This document shows positions 1 to 11,268 of a DNA stretch of 64,000 bases, piece after piece. The translations under genes and the position numbers were made by a program. The number at the start of each line of letters is the position of its first letter. Positions within the stretch are counted from its first letter, which is position 1. Below the pieces are notes generated by a model. The model had not been told where the DNA came from. It worked only from the letters and a program-made list of their open reading frames with translations, and did no database searches. Origin of the DNA: Asparagopsis taxiformis (taxonomy: Eukaryota > Rhodophyta > Florideophyceae > Bonnemaisoniales > Bonnemaisoniaceae); the NCBI GenBank assembly GCA_030407315.1, contig JALQPE010000100.1, positions 124,001 through 188,000 of the forward strand, read 5' to 3'.

Positions 1-868
1 TCCTGTGGCCACACGTTGCACACATGGCACGCTTAGTTATACTCTGCCGTGTGCAGTGCAACTGGCCTGCCATCTGGCCTGGAAACCACTGCACATGGCC
101 GGCACAGTAGTGTACAGTGCAGCTTCAGCCAGGGTAGTGTATCCACTGAGTGCACTGTACGCTAGTGCAACACTATTATACTGTACAATAAAAGTGTATC
201 CTATGCATGGTAGATTAGTGAATACAGTACGTATAGGGGCATACTACACTAGAAAATTATGTGAAGGTGTATCGCACCATGCAACGCTCCATGCAATGTT
301 GGTTGTGTTGCACACTGTACTAAACGGTAGGCTGCACGGTCGTTTCGAGACCTCCACGTCTCTGTTGCGAGCGCGTTGCGAGCGAAGCGAACATCTTTCC
401 GAGAAGGAAATTCAGTGCACGAGCAAGTCGGTCCGTTGCTGTGGCTCTCTGGCGTGCCGGCGGGTGGGAAACGCCTTCCGTGGATCAGCACGCGGTTGCT
501 GTAGGAAGATACGACCCCCTCGAACTCCCGACAATACCCGAGTACTGTGCCGAGTCACACGCTACTCGGGGAAGGAGCAGCTCAACGGGTGACCCCGTTT
601 GACACGTACAAGTACAGTAGAGGACCGTGACTGTGGACCACTGGGGAAAGTTTCTTTAAATTAGTACCCGACCCACAGTCGTGGTCCAAACCCGCTCCTG
701 AGAAGGGAAACTGGAGGAGCACAAGTCCTGGTCTACTTACAGGCAAAACCGGGGGTTACTCGTACCCCCAGAGTGCAAACTCAAAGTGTTGAACTGGGTT
801 GCAAGACCCCCACTGGCCGTAAGAAGGAGTAACATCCTGAGGCACAAAGCGAACGAACATTGATCAAA
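1..868. other. No gene recognised; 5' flank of Helitron
   Basis: A 195-codon open frame lies at 5-592 but has no recognisable motif and an odd composition rich in Cys, His and Arg, so I do not call it. Bases about 625-690 contain the inverted pair GACTGTGG / CCACAGTC. The stretch before the ATG at 869 is probably the leader of the Helitron protein. The Helitron 5' end (a TC dinucleotide) cannot be placed from one copy. Confidence 0.5.
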
Positions 869-2412
869 ATGCCCAACCCGACAACAACACCAGAGAGGGC
901 TTCACGGGGCGGAGCACAGGCAAACAGCGGCGGGCGGAGGCGAAACAGCGGTGGTACGAGGGAAGGAAGCGGAGGTGCAAGAAGAGGAGCTGGGCGTCCC
1001 CGTTCTGTGAATCGCCAGGATGGTTCATCGGCGCAACAACCGAGCAGCAGAAATGGGCAGCGACGGAGGGGATCAGCAGTCACCGTGCCTGAGCCGGACG
1101 AAGGGAATATGCATGCTGAGGGTGATCATGTATCTGTGGGTCCTGCCGTAGAGGCCGTTGAAAACGAAGGAGCTGGAGGAGTAGATGAGATCCAGCCGTC
1201 AGGGAGGCCCGAAGTCGATCGCGTGAGACTCACTGGAGTAGCTGAACCTAGAAGCGGATCCTTTCCAGTTCATTACGTATGGGATTCTGGAGCGCCTAGG
1301 TCGACTGGAAGTACTAGAGAACGTTGCTGTGGACGATGTGGCAGTCGTTCGCATACCGTTTCGAGATGTCCATTGACTGATTGGACTCTACGCGTCCTGT
1401 ACTGCAAGTTCTGTGGGTCAATCCTGTTCGGAAAAGAGTCGGAAGGTGTATGCTGTGGCGGAAGCAGTAGATTTTCTGGGATCTCATTCCGACGACGCCA
1501 CACGAATGAGTCACTCAAAGAGCTGTACTCATTGCGATCTATGCGCAAGAGCTCCGTGCAGATTAATTCTCTTTTTGCTACTGTCTTGACATTCATGGAC
1601 ATGAAGTATGTAAGAGGCGGAGGTCCATCATTCCTCCATCTCCACGGAAATGCCGCAGTAGCTCTCCCACTGAAGGACAACAACCGTTACACCTTTCTGT
1701 GGTCAAGCGAATCAGGGCCCAGCTTGCGGCAAAATGACTATAGGTCCTCACTGATTAGGAATGCAGTCGTTGACGGAAGTGTTATGCACGCTGTACGAGT
1801 TCTCCAGCGGCATATGGACCCGAGGCCTTCTATAATGCGTGAATATTATCGTTCACTGTTTCAACGAGGCAGTTCCTCCAATGAATTGCAGACAAACGTG
1901 CAAGGAAGCGATGTTGAAATATCTCCTGACTCTGTCGGAAGTGGTGGCATCTCCGTGCGGAACTTCACAGGGAGACACGTTGGAAGCGTAGAGACCGAAA
2001 GAGCAAGCGGTCCACTCGATGAAGAAAACCCAGGAATGCCAACATATCTAAAGGCGTACACAGTTCAACAGAATGGTCTTTTCTCGACCCAAACGCCCAT
2101 GGCACAATTAGTTGGAGGGAGTGACACATCGAGGGAGGAAGGAGGAGGAAGAGTTGTAAAGTACCGAACTCTAAAACCCTCTTCACGAATCGCTGAAAAA
2201 GGTGCGTTCCCGCTTCTGTACCCCTACGGAAGAGACCAAGAGCCGTTTGATATGGATGTCTACCTGAGGGCAAAGAGAAACCCTTCGTCTTCTGGAGATG
2301 AAGTGAAAAAGAAGCTGGAGCGAATGACCCGGGCGGAAAATGTCAAAATACGCCTTTATACAGACAATATTCTCGTCAACTCCGGTGTAGTCTTACAATC
2401 ATGGTTGCTGCG
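869..2412 (+). pseudogene. Helitron Rep/helicase, N-terminal part
   Basis: The first segment of the Helitron protein. The open frame can be read from a TTG at 860, but the first ATG is at 869. A basic, Gly/Arg-rich leader of about 60 residues is followed by a Cys cluster (CGRCGSRSHTVSRC, then YCKFCG and CCGG), which I read as the zinc-binding region usual at the start of Helitron replicases. A conserved region with HLHGNAAVALPL and FPLLYPYGRD follows. The frame ends in foreign sequence at 2413, where an LTR is inserted. It continues in phase at 3693. Confidence 0.85.
2408..2412. repeat. Target-site duplication CTGCG, left
   Basis: Five-base direct repeat next to the TG end of the LTR; identical to 3688-3692. 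Confidence 0.85.
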
Positions 2413-3687
2413 TGTAGGACCTTAGCCCTTGTAGATAGATTATACCTCCGAGGAGGATTAGAGGATAGGGATAAGGATTCGAACTCACGAGTGAGAGCGC
2501 CGATTCCACGAGGCTGACGCCTCGTGCGATCCTAGTAGCCCGAGGGCTGTGTCGGGTGGATCGATCCCTCGGAGCCCGGACACCTGTCTCCCAACCCGGT
2601 AGCGAGTGGTAGAGCGGGGTCCGGGACGGCTGGATCTAACCTGCCGGAGGGATCTATCGGCCGTGGCCGTCCTCAACCCACTCAAGGGTTAACTAGGCAC
2701 TTAGCGAGATGGATCCCCGCGGGGAATTGTGGTCGCCTCCACGCGTGGCTGCCCACACGACGGATTCCGCAACTGTGATACCGCCGGCGGCTGCGGTCGA
2801 GACCGATTGAGAAGCCCACGGGCGTTGGCTCGGTTGACCGGCTGGGAGTGCCGAACCGACAGCGCTCCCAGTCGGTAGCCTTGTCCCGGTGGGCGGAAGG
2901 CCACTCCCGGTCGCCTGACGGCGTTAAAAGAAGCGGGAAGGTGGTCCACTACCGCGGAGACGAAATGCCCTAGGGCAATCTACGTGCACTCCCGCCGGAG
3001 GAGGCTCGCGGCAGGCAATTGGGGAAAAGTGCGAGCGATCCCCAATTGGAGATCGAAACGGAGCAGCGGGTATCCTGTGAAGGAATTGTCGCCGTCGCTT
3101 AGTTGTAAGTTAAACGATCACGGTCGAAAGATTTGGAACCGAGACGATCTGCCTTTATTGTAGCTTAGTGGTCTGTCCGTTGACCTTAAATGGTCAACGA
3201 GACTGCCGGGACCGGACCAGGACCAATGGTCCCGGTCCGGCGTCCAATGGACCTTGTGGGGTGTTTATGCGGCCCAGGGGCCTTACAGAGTAAGCGGCTA
3301 CGTTGCTACGTGTAAACTAATAGAAACGGCTAGCCGTAACGTACACGTGCACAATTGTAACGGGAGAATCTTCCCGCTCGCACACGTGTGCGACTAATCG
3401 CGCCTATATCGCTACACGTTGCATGCTCGCCGAAGGGTCCCGCGCAAGCAATGTGGCCCGGTGCCAATGCAAGGCGGCACGCGCCCATTCGCCCTTGGGC
3501 GACAATTGCCTTGCCACGTCACCGCGGCCATTGATTCCCAACGCGGCTCTTCACGGCTGATTCCTTATCGAACACCCACTCACGCTCTCGAGCGTACCGC
3601 TTACGCGACCCCTCCTGGCGCCCATTCCAGACGCCTGGAATTATCCTCCCGCGACCGCTCGCAGCGCAATACGGGACGAGTCCCACA
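2413..3687. mobile_element. Solo LTR inserted in the Helitron Rep gene
   Basis: A 1275-bp insert begins TGTAGGAC and ends GTCCCACA, so its ends are short inverted repeats of the TG...CA type. It is bounded by the 5-bp duplication CTGCG (2408-2412 and 3688-3692). Removing the insert plus one duplication joins the Rep codons exactly in frame. It has no credible ORF and no internal domain, so it is best read as a solo LTR of an LTR retrotransposon. Hairpin-forming sequence is present, for example GGGACC at 3208 with GGTCCC at 3228. I could not match it to another LTR in the window. Confidence 0.85.
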
Positions 3688-3692
3688 CTGCG
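3688..3692. repeat. Target-site duplication CTGCG, right
   Basis: Five-base direct repeat next to the CA end of the LTR; identical to 2408-2412. Confidence 0.85.
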
Positions 3693-5486
3693 TACCAAAA
3701 CAAATATCGAAGATCTGCGGCTCCAATTCATTGAATCAGAACAGATCGGAAGGATCGTTTCCGAGCGTGAGCTCAATGCCACTACACTTGCCGCTGACGA
3801 TACGTACCGACCTGGGAGGCTTTTCCTACCTGATACTCACGTGAACTCTCCTGCGTACTGGAAAACCAAACTTCTTGATGTTCAAGCTTTGGTCGCGAGT
3901 CGGCAGCCCCCGTCTCTCCTTATTACGTTGACTATGAACCCGTGGCGCGAAGAAATGGGACGTCTTGGGTTGGACATTCAGAACAGGTCTACACATTCTG
4001 CTACTGGTGAAAAGCCCAGAGTGTTTGATCGCCCAGACATCGTTGCCCGCGTATACAATCAGATGGCGAATGATGTCATGACAGAGTTGGAAAAGAACGC
4101 AGAGCATTATTTCGGACGGAAGTGCATTGCAATCGCATGTAAGCTTGAATTTCAGGCTCGTAACACACCCCATCATCATATTCTTCTCTTTCTGGAGGGA
4201 GGAGTTCTCGAAGACATGGACGAAATAGATGGAATGATAAGCGCAGAGCATCCCTCACAAAATGACGATCCTGAGCTTAGTGAACTGGTCAAGAAGCTCA
4301 ACAGACACAGACACTCCAGCTATTGCAGAGGAAGGACCAGAAACGGGAGGTGTCGGTTTGGGTACGAGGATCTGCAGGTCAAACCGACCACGTATGTTGA
4401 TGAAACGTGTGACCGAATAGTGTACCGTCGACGGAGCAGTGAAGATCTCAAGGTAGTCCCTTACAACCCAAAACTCACGAAACGTTACAGGTGTCACATT
4501 AACGTGGAACGTACACAAGGGGGTAGAGCGGTTGCATACCTCATGAAGTACACTTTCAAGCCACCAAAACTTCACGATGTCTTCGTAAACTCCCGTGAAG
4601 AGTCCAGGGGAGCTTCGTCGAGTACTGCACCACGCAATCCAGCTCGAGACAACATTCGAAACGATATTAGGCTCTTCATGCGTGCCAGGGTTACTGGAGC
4701 CGTCGAAGCAGCCTCGTCTCTATTCGAGTTCAGACATGTTCGAATCCATCCGACTGTCAATGCGTACACAATTCACCTTGATGGCGAGCGCCAAATGATC
4801 ATAAGAAACCCCAACTTACCCAGTGAGATCCTAAATGACTCCCCGCTTCTTCGATACTACAACCGCCCTGCATCGTACAGCTCTTTGAAATTTCTGGACT
4901 ACATGGAAAAAGTGAAGCTCACGAAGAATCTGACTGCAACTCAGAGACGGGTAGACGTACATCCACCCCGGGACTCTGGCTCACCCCTCACTATGTCATT
5001 GACAAAGGAGCAGATGGTGAAACAGTCGCGAGAATTCGTTTCGTCCCTCCCCCCTCAAACTCTGAGCTTTTCTCCCTCCGGATCATTCTTCTTCACAAGG
5101 CTGTTTCGTCTTATAACGATGCAAAAACAGTTGAAGGTCACCTCCACAGGTCTTTCCGAGATGCTGCTGTGGCAATGGGGCTTTAGGCAGACGGAAATGA
5201 GTTTGAGAAAAGCTTTGATGAAGCTGTTCGAATGCATTGCACCCCATCTAGCATGCGGTTTCAGCTGGTCACTCTGTACCAGCAAGGTGCTGATCCTGAA
5301 CGAATGTACAATAAGCACAAGAATTTCTTGATGTCAGACATAAGTAGATCATCACCTGAAGCGAAAGAGCGAGAGTTGGTTTCAAGGCTCTTCTCAATAT
5401 CTGATCAACATGGCGGAAAGTTATTGCGTGAGATTCCATATTTCCGGCAAAAACTTCCTTCCAATTCTCGAACCTCAGAGTTTTAA
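3693..5486 (+). pseudogene. Helitron Rep domain (HUH endonuclease) part
   Basis: This continues the Helitron replicase after the LTR. The frame is open from 3693 to about 5045. It contains the Helitron_like_N signature PPSLLITLTMNPW, the HUH motif PHHHILLFLEG (histidines near 4167-4178), and YLMKYTFK, which carries the two catalytic tyrosines expected in Helitron Rep. At the run of C near 5046-5055 the homologous reading moves to another frame (FSLRIILLHKAVSSYNDAKT), meets a TAG near 5187 and then continues as FQLVTLYQQGADPERMYNKH to 5486. The gene therefore cannot make a full protein. Confidence 0.9.
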
Positions 5487-5510
5487 CGAGCCCTCCAGGA
5501 CGTCGAAACT

Positions 5511-7060
5511 TTGTCCTCCCCTTCTTCCCGGAAGACAATCAACAATCGCTACAACTCCTTGAATTCACAACAAAAGAGAGTGTTCGACTCAATTCTTGGT
5601 ACAGTTCGTTCTCGTGCGAATGAAAACGTGCTACAGACCGATGGGAAAGCTTTTTTCCTTCAAGGAAGGGCCGGGACAGGAAAGACATATCTACTCTCTT
5701 TGCTCCGAGACAAGCAAGGTCAGAGGGATATTTGGTGGAAATTACTGCGACAACGGGAATAGCGGCTTCTCTCTATAAGGGGGGAAGGACTCTTCACAGT
5801 CTGCTGGGAACTGGAATCGATGACAAAGAAAGTTCTGACAATCACGCGCGCCTTTCCAAGTAGAGTCCTAAGTCTCAACGTGGGGAGCTGATCCGGAAAA
5901 CTTCCCTACTAATCTTGGATGAAGCTTCAATGATGCAGAAGATCCTTTTCGAGCATTTAGACACCATTCTCAAGTATCTTCGCGTTTCAAACCCAGACGG
6001 AGAAGCTTCTTCATCGCGTCGTCCGAGATTTGGCAGAATCACTATAGTTTTTGCGGGTGACTATCTGCAAATTCTTCCTGTGGTTCCGTCACGAAGACTT
6101 ATCGAGGACGAGAATGGAAACCAGAGCTACATTAATGTAGCGCTACTTGATGAGCTGCCGTGGTCGTCTTCTCTCTGGAGATATATATCCGTTCTCCGTA
6201 TACAACAAGTCCGACAAGCGGAATACCAAGAGTTCGGAAGACTTCTATTGAAACTAGCGAAGGGTACATATGACACAGAGAGAAAGCTCCCTTTCAAGTC
6301 GACTGGATCGATGACCACTTCGTATAGGTTCCTATGGAAATGGCTCAGCTCTCGCAATAAAGCTGATGTTGATCTGGATAGAATGATCGTATGCCCAACG
6401 AATACTCTGGTAGAAGAGCACAATAAAAAAGCCCTAGATCTTTTCCCTGGACAGTCAAAGAAGCTTTTCTCTGCGACAATCATAAAACCTAGTCCTCTCA
6501 ATCAACAGAATCCTGTTCAAGATGTTGTAGTACCAGAGATGACCTACAATTACTGCCCTTCAGGAGTTCCTCCGCATAAACTCGAGTTGGAGGAAGGTGC
6601 CCCCATCATGGTAATCCGAAATGTACTCCATCCGCACATCGTCAATGGCGCTTTGTTCACTGTAGCCAGAATCGGGAGGAGAACTATCTTCGTCTCACAG
6701 AGAAGCAATCAAGGAATATCTGCTTTCCTACTGCATCGCATCGACTTTGCTTTCGACTTCAACGGAGTCAAGGTTCTCCGAAGGCAGTTACCGATACGTC
6801 TCGCTTTTGCTGCAACGGTTCACAAAGCACAAGGGCAGACACTGAAGAACGTTTTTGTTGATCTCAGATCCAACTTCTTCTCTAACGAGCAGTTGTATGT
6901 CGCTCTATCGATAGTGAGGAAGTCTGAACACGTCGTCCTCCTTCATAAGCCGGAAGATACACCTAATTTAGCTCCGAGCATTCACAGCATGCCTATTACA
7001 GTATCCAATCCTTTCTTACCAGAGGCTGTTGCTTTCGCTGAAGGGGATACTTCTAACTAG
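5511..7060 (+). pseudogene. Helitron PIF1-like helicase part
   Basis: The helicase half of the replicase, in two open pieces (5511-5762 and 5915-7060) joined by a third frame with a stop near 5863. Visible SF1 motifs are Walker A (GRAGTGKTY), TGIAASLYKGGRTLHS, motif II (LLILDEASM), FAGDYLQILPVV, the conserved PTNTLVEEHN block and, near the C-terminus, FAATVHKAQGQTL with LYVALSIVRK. These are the PIF1/RRM3-type motifs of Helitron helicases. The last piece alone is 381 codons and intact, so decay looks recent there. Confidence 0.92.
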
Positions 7061-7103
7061 ATAGTACTCTATGCAATCGCTCTCTTTACCACTTCTTCTA
7101 CAA

Positions 7104-7228
7104 GCGTATCTAGCTGATACGTACGTATTAGTGTCCAGCTTTCATTCAATGATGTTGTTCTCCTCTCTTTCTCGCGTATCTAGCCGATGCGTACTCATAT
7201 GTGTCCACGTTTCAAATTGAATGTCGTT
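7104..7228. repeat. Imperfect direct repeat, 70-bp period
   Basis: Two related blocks start GCGTATCTAGCTGATACGTA (7104) and GCGTATCTAGCCGATGCGTA (7174). Each is followed by a GTGTCCA...TTTCA...AATG pattern. They lie between the helicase stop and the proposed Helitron end, so they are probably subterminal repeats of the element. Confidence 0.6.
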
Positions 7229-7290
7229 TCTCATCTTTTTAAAAAAAATCCAAATGTGTACTTCAACCAATGCAGAAAATCTGGTGTGTC

Positions 7291-7335
7291 GCGCGCGCGA
7301 AGCACGCGCCAGCGCGCAGAGGGCCCTTGTTCTAA
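7291..7335 (+). other. Proposed Helitron 3' terminus
   Basis: GCGCGCG-AAG-CACGCGC can form a short GC hairpin, and CTAA follows at 7332-7335 with a T immediately after. Helitrons end in CTRR behind a hairpin and insert between A and T. The gap between hairpin and CTAA is longer than typical, so the end is tentative. Confidence 0.5.
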
Positions 7336-9750
7336 TGTAATAAATACCTGTAATAGATATCCTAGTCAGTAGAATAAGGGGTGTAAAGACTATCAACTAC
7401 TGTAAATAGCGGCCATTATGGCCTGGTCCCATTAGGATATCCATGACTGTAGATTAGTCGTTCCACCCATGCAGGTCACTCCTGGGCCACCCCGAATCAT
7501 ACAAGAACAGGCTTTCGTCAACCGTTCTGGTTTTAATATAAATAAGGACATACGTAGACCAATTACCTGGCTCGGAAATCGGGTGGAAAGTATTGTTTTA
7601 CTCACATCATCCTGCAGGGCCCAGGCGAGCCATTCATCGCTCCCGGAAGCAAGGGTTGAAGCCTTTATGGCCATTGATTTGTTACCTCTCTACCCTGGGT
7701 GGAATCAGCCCTCCTAATTGGTTTGCCTTTGGCCCCCAACAACCGGGTTGAAAAATTTTGTAATTTCTACTTTCTTCTTTTCATAAGAAAGTATCGCAAC
7801 AATCAGTGCCAAACAGTCCGCACGTAGTGGCCGCTTGTGTGAATCACGGACCGCGATGAATCTCCTGGCTGGTGCATTGCTATTCTTTTTCACTTTCGAT
7901 GTCCGTAATGTCATTGTCATGAGTAGTGACAGATAAAAGGTTGCGACAATTTCATGTAGAATGGGTTAGCATTTTCTGCCTACGCGGTCTCTCTGCAGAT
8001 TGAAATAGAGAACAATCCTGATCAGACTATTAGACCTGGAAAAAGCCTTATTAATATGAACTTTTCCATAATATGTATTTCTGCAATTTGATGACGATGT
8101 CAGCTCATCTGATAGAGAACATGTTTTGTCGACTTTGCTGTCGATGAACTCCCTGCTCGGGAGCGGCTTAGAAAAATATTCAAATTTCTAAGACTGGCCG
8201 TCATTTACCCAAATCCGCGCCCTGGTTCGATGCTAGCTGATTCAACTGATTGCGAAAGCGAAGCAATTCGGTGGAAGCTGATAACATGCTACACGTCCCG
8301 CGCAACTTGACGATAATAGCATATTGCTGTTGTCGACATCTTGTTAAAGTACATTGTCCAATCATTACTCGAAAGTTGTCCTAAGCCACCTATGCTAAAG
8401 TCGCTTCCACCATCCAGCCGTGGGCATACAGCGGCAGCAGCACTATCCAGATTGCGAGCTAGTGTCATTATTTTATGGCCATCCTGGAACACATGCATAA
8501 GTTATTCTGCCTCTACCGATATCAACGAGTGCCGTCCCAGTAGGTTGGTAGTTTGACTCACATCACACCTCACATGCACTAACACAGCACGCTTCGTCAC
8601 TGATCACATCGGTTGCGCTAGCTTTCATTGCATGCCATGCGTACACCGCATATATCCCAGCTGTGTTTTATTGTACGCAGATGATCTCTTTCCGTTTTCC
8701 TCGACAGCCAATTCGCTACACGCCGTTCAGATGTCCTGTCATAGTGAACGGTTGCTCTGTAAAAATGATGCAACTCCCATGAAATCATACCACAATTTGG
8801 GGACCACACACGCACAGCTGTGAACGTACAAGTCTTAGAACGAGCTGGTCGCGTCAATCTTCATACGTACCTCTTTGTTTGAATCTCCATACGATTTTAC
8901 AGTAGATTACCCTCTGCCGTACATCCACACATTCCTGCTTCTGCTTTTGCCGCGCCCAATGTTTCTATTTCTCAGACTTGCTGTCAGTAGAAAAGCTCCC
9001 TATCACACTGTAATACACCTGGACGTATATGTAATGTGAAATGGCCTGGATGAGCCTTATTTTTCCGGGGACCAAACCCTGACATTACATTTCGAAGCCC
9101 ACTCCACTCGAATCTAACGCGCATCCAAAGCACTGTCCCAATTTACTCTAATACCCCTGATGACAGCTGAGAGCATACAAAACGTTTGATAAAGACCACG
9201 CTGGACAGCCTGCCATGAATGCGTGCGTTTCCTCTTGAGAATCGCAAAGTACTATCCGTTTATTCCAGATACTACCGTTCCATGATGCACCTCAATTATC
9301 GCTGACAGCCGCAAAGCAATTTATTCCACGGAATTGATATAACATCAGGTGAAAATAGGACACCACCGTTGCATCTCCCTGTGACATCCAGGGTGCAACA
9401 GCGCATTGTAATGGAGTTCAATCTGTATGATCTCTTGCAACAATGTTGCTCGCTTCATACGCGTGCTTTGATGTGCTATTGGAGGTGATGCAGCAAGGGA
9501 CAGGGGCGCAATTTGATTTCATCCTTCACTATTGACACTGAAATATACGCACGGAAGGGCGTACAGAGAAATCTACCAGGTCTGCGCGGGATATCCTCGC
9601 TTCAGCTCCCCCATCCTAATTCGTTACACGGCCCCAATGCCATCATCCAATTCCCATTTCTATCTGTATGAGCAAATTCCTCCTCCTGTATGAGTGCCAT
9701 CCAGCTCATTGCCTTTCTTACAATCCGACTTGAATTAGGGGAAAGCACAA
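7336..9750. other. Intergenic, no gene seen
   Basis: About 2.4 kb with only short open frames and no recognisable protein motif or tRNA fold. The last part (9600-9750) is the likely upstream region of the gene at 9838. Confidence 0.6.
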
Positions 9751-9751
9751 G

Positions 9752-9759
9752 TATATAAA
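9752..9759 (+). promoter_or_regulatory. TATA box of the sugar dehydrogenase gene
   Basis: TATATAAA lies 79 bases before the ATG at 9838, a spacing shared with several other genes of this window. It also argues that translation starts at 9838, not at the upstream GTG in the same frame. Confidence 0.65.
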
Positions 9760-9837
9760 CACCATGTGAATATCTCTACCGCTTGCTCAATTCCTCATCA
9801 TCTGCTCCACTCGCAAGGTCATAATTGCACCTTCAGC

Positions 9838-11268
9838 ATGCATCTTCTATTTCAACTTTTCCTTGTTCTAGCCGCATGGTGTCTGTGCTCAGCAAGTGCG
9901 CAGGAGCTCCTGAACCCCGTTGAAGCGCCAATTCTCAATGGGACTCTGACCGTGACGACACGATTGTTTGCGCAAATACCGGACTTCAATGGCAGAGCGT
10001 CCAGAATCAATCATCTGACGTTCCTTGGGGATGACCTTTTCGTGTGTACGGAGACGAGCGGTGGTCTTATTTACAAAATATCTCCAACTGGCACCGTTTC
10101 CCTCTGGGCTGACATTGCCGCTCGTGTCCTTGCTGATACAGGAAGGGAAATGAACTTCGACAATTTCATCCACGGAGGTCTGAGAAGCTTGGCATTTCAC
10201 CCCAACTTTAATCGCAATGGACTTTTCTATGTCAGTATGATGGAAACAAGACCAGACGATTCGAGCGGTCTGTCGTATCTTTCCGATGTGGAAGATTTTG
10301 AGGTAGCAGACAGTGTTGTTGCCGAGTTTAGATTCAACCGGAGAAGGAATATCGTCGTTCCAGGAAGTTACCGTCAAGTCATTCGAGTTGGTATGCCGGT
10401 TTACGACCACCCCATAAAGGACATTGCGTTCCGCGGCAACCTTTTGTACATTACGCATGGTGACGGGTCTGTTCAGTCTGCCACATCAGGTGGCGGGCAA
10501 CGACGAGATGATGCGCTTGGAAAGATTCTCCGCATCAATCCGAGACGACGAGGATCACTTCCGTACAGCATTCCGCGAGGAAATCCGTTTGTGAACGATA
10601 ATTCGACACTGAGTGAAATCTGGGCGCTGGGCTTCCGAAACCCGCACAACTTGTGCTTTGGCAACAGGGGACAACTATTTGTGACTGAAGTGGGTCGTGA
10701 CAACGTCGATGAAGTAAATATCGTACAACGTGGACGCAACTACGGCTGGAGTGAGCGAGAAGGAACTTTTGTGCATCTGGAACAACCGGGTTTAATCACA
10801 GGCATTGCACCGCTGCCTGGGAATGATTCACTGAATGGATTCACGTATCCGAGCGCGCAGGTTGGACATACCGCCATGGAGGGTGAGTCGTTTGTCGGGC
10901 AAGCATTGGCGGGCGCATGTCCTGTGGAAAATGGGTCTGCCAATGATAACGTATTCTTCTATTCCAACTTTCCGATTGTCGGAGATTTGTACTACTCATT
11001 CGTAGACGAGATGCTTTCTGCGCGAACGAGGGGTAGACCAGGTGTGCTAACGCAGGCACGAACGTTCCGGGCGAGAATCTTATTCGATAATGATAATTTG
11101 CCGTTGACACCTCCGAGAGAATTCAACAATCTTCGTGCCATCTTGAGGACTACTTCGTCCAGAGGTGGACGAGCAAATATTCGGTTCGGAAGAGGGCGTC
11201 GTGGTGAGATTTACTGGACTAGCAAGGGAACTGGACAAGTTTTCTTGTTTACGAGTACGCTTCCTTGA
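9838..11268 (+). CDS. Secreted PQQ-type glucose/sorbosone dehydrogenase-like protein
   Basis: A 476-residue protein. The chosen ATG begins a clear signal peptide (MHLLFQLFLVLAAWCLCSASA). An in-frame GTG 24 codons earlier would bury this and lacks a TATA box at a useful distance. The rest resembles the six-bladed beta-propeller GSDH family: GLRSLAFHPNFNRNGLFYVS, DIAFRGNLLYITHGDG, LGKILRINP, IPRGNPF, EIWALGFRNPHNLCF and VGRDNVDEVN...GRNYGW appear in the family order. Members oxidise aldoses or sorbosone with PQQ as cofactor, or act as non-catalytic propeller proteins such as HHIP-like. Substrate and cofactor use cannot be read here. No intron is seen. It is probably extracellular or cell-wall located. 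Confidence 0.88.
   Translation: MHLLFQLFLVLAAWCLCSASAQELLNPVEAPILNGTLTVTTRLFAQIPDFNGRASRINHLTFLGDDLFVCTETSGGLIYKISPTGTVSLWADIAARVLADTGREMNFDNFIHGGLRSLAFHPNFNRNGLFYVSMMETRPDDSSGLSYLSDVEDFEVADSVVAEFRFNRRRNIVVPGSYRQVIRVGMPVYDHPIKDIAFRGNLLYITHGDGSVQSATSGGGQRRDDALGKILRINPRRRGSLPYSIPRGNPFVNDNSTLSEIWALGFRNPHNLCFGNRGQLFVTEVGRDNVDEVNIVQRGRNYGWSEREGTFVHLEQPGLITGIAPLPGNDSLNGFTYPSAQVGHTAMEGESFVGQALAGACPVENGSANDNVFFYSNFPIVGDLYYSFVDEMLSARTRGRPGVLTQARTFRARILFDNDNLPLTPPREFNNLRAILRTTSSRGGRANIRFGRGRRGEIYWTSKGTGQVFLFTSTLP

Larger units (their letters stand above)
869..7335 (+). mobile_element. Decayed autonomous Helitron
   Basis: A rolling-circle transposon coding, in order, for an N-terminal Cys-rich zinc-binding region, a Helitron_like_N/Rep domain with the HUH motif and paired tyrosines, and a PIF1-like helicase. 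That order is diagnostic of Helitrons. The copy is dead: an LTR insertion splits Rep, there is a frame change near 5050 (C-rich run) followed by an in-frame TAG near 5187, and further frame changes and a stop occur between 5486 and 5915. The 3' end is proposed at CTAA, 7332-7335, after a GC-rich hairpin. The 5' end is unknown and may lie before 869. Confidence 0.88.

Noticed and set aside
5..592. 195-codon open frame at the left edge
   Set aside because: No motif, unusual residue make-up and no start context; it looks like chance in a stop-poor stretch.
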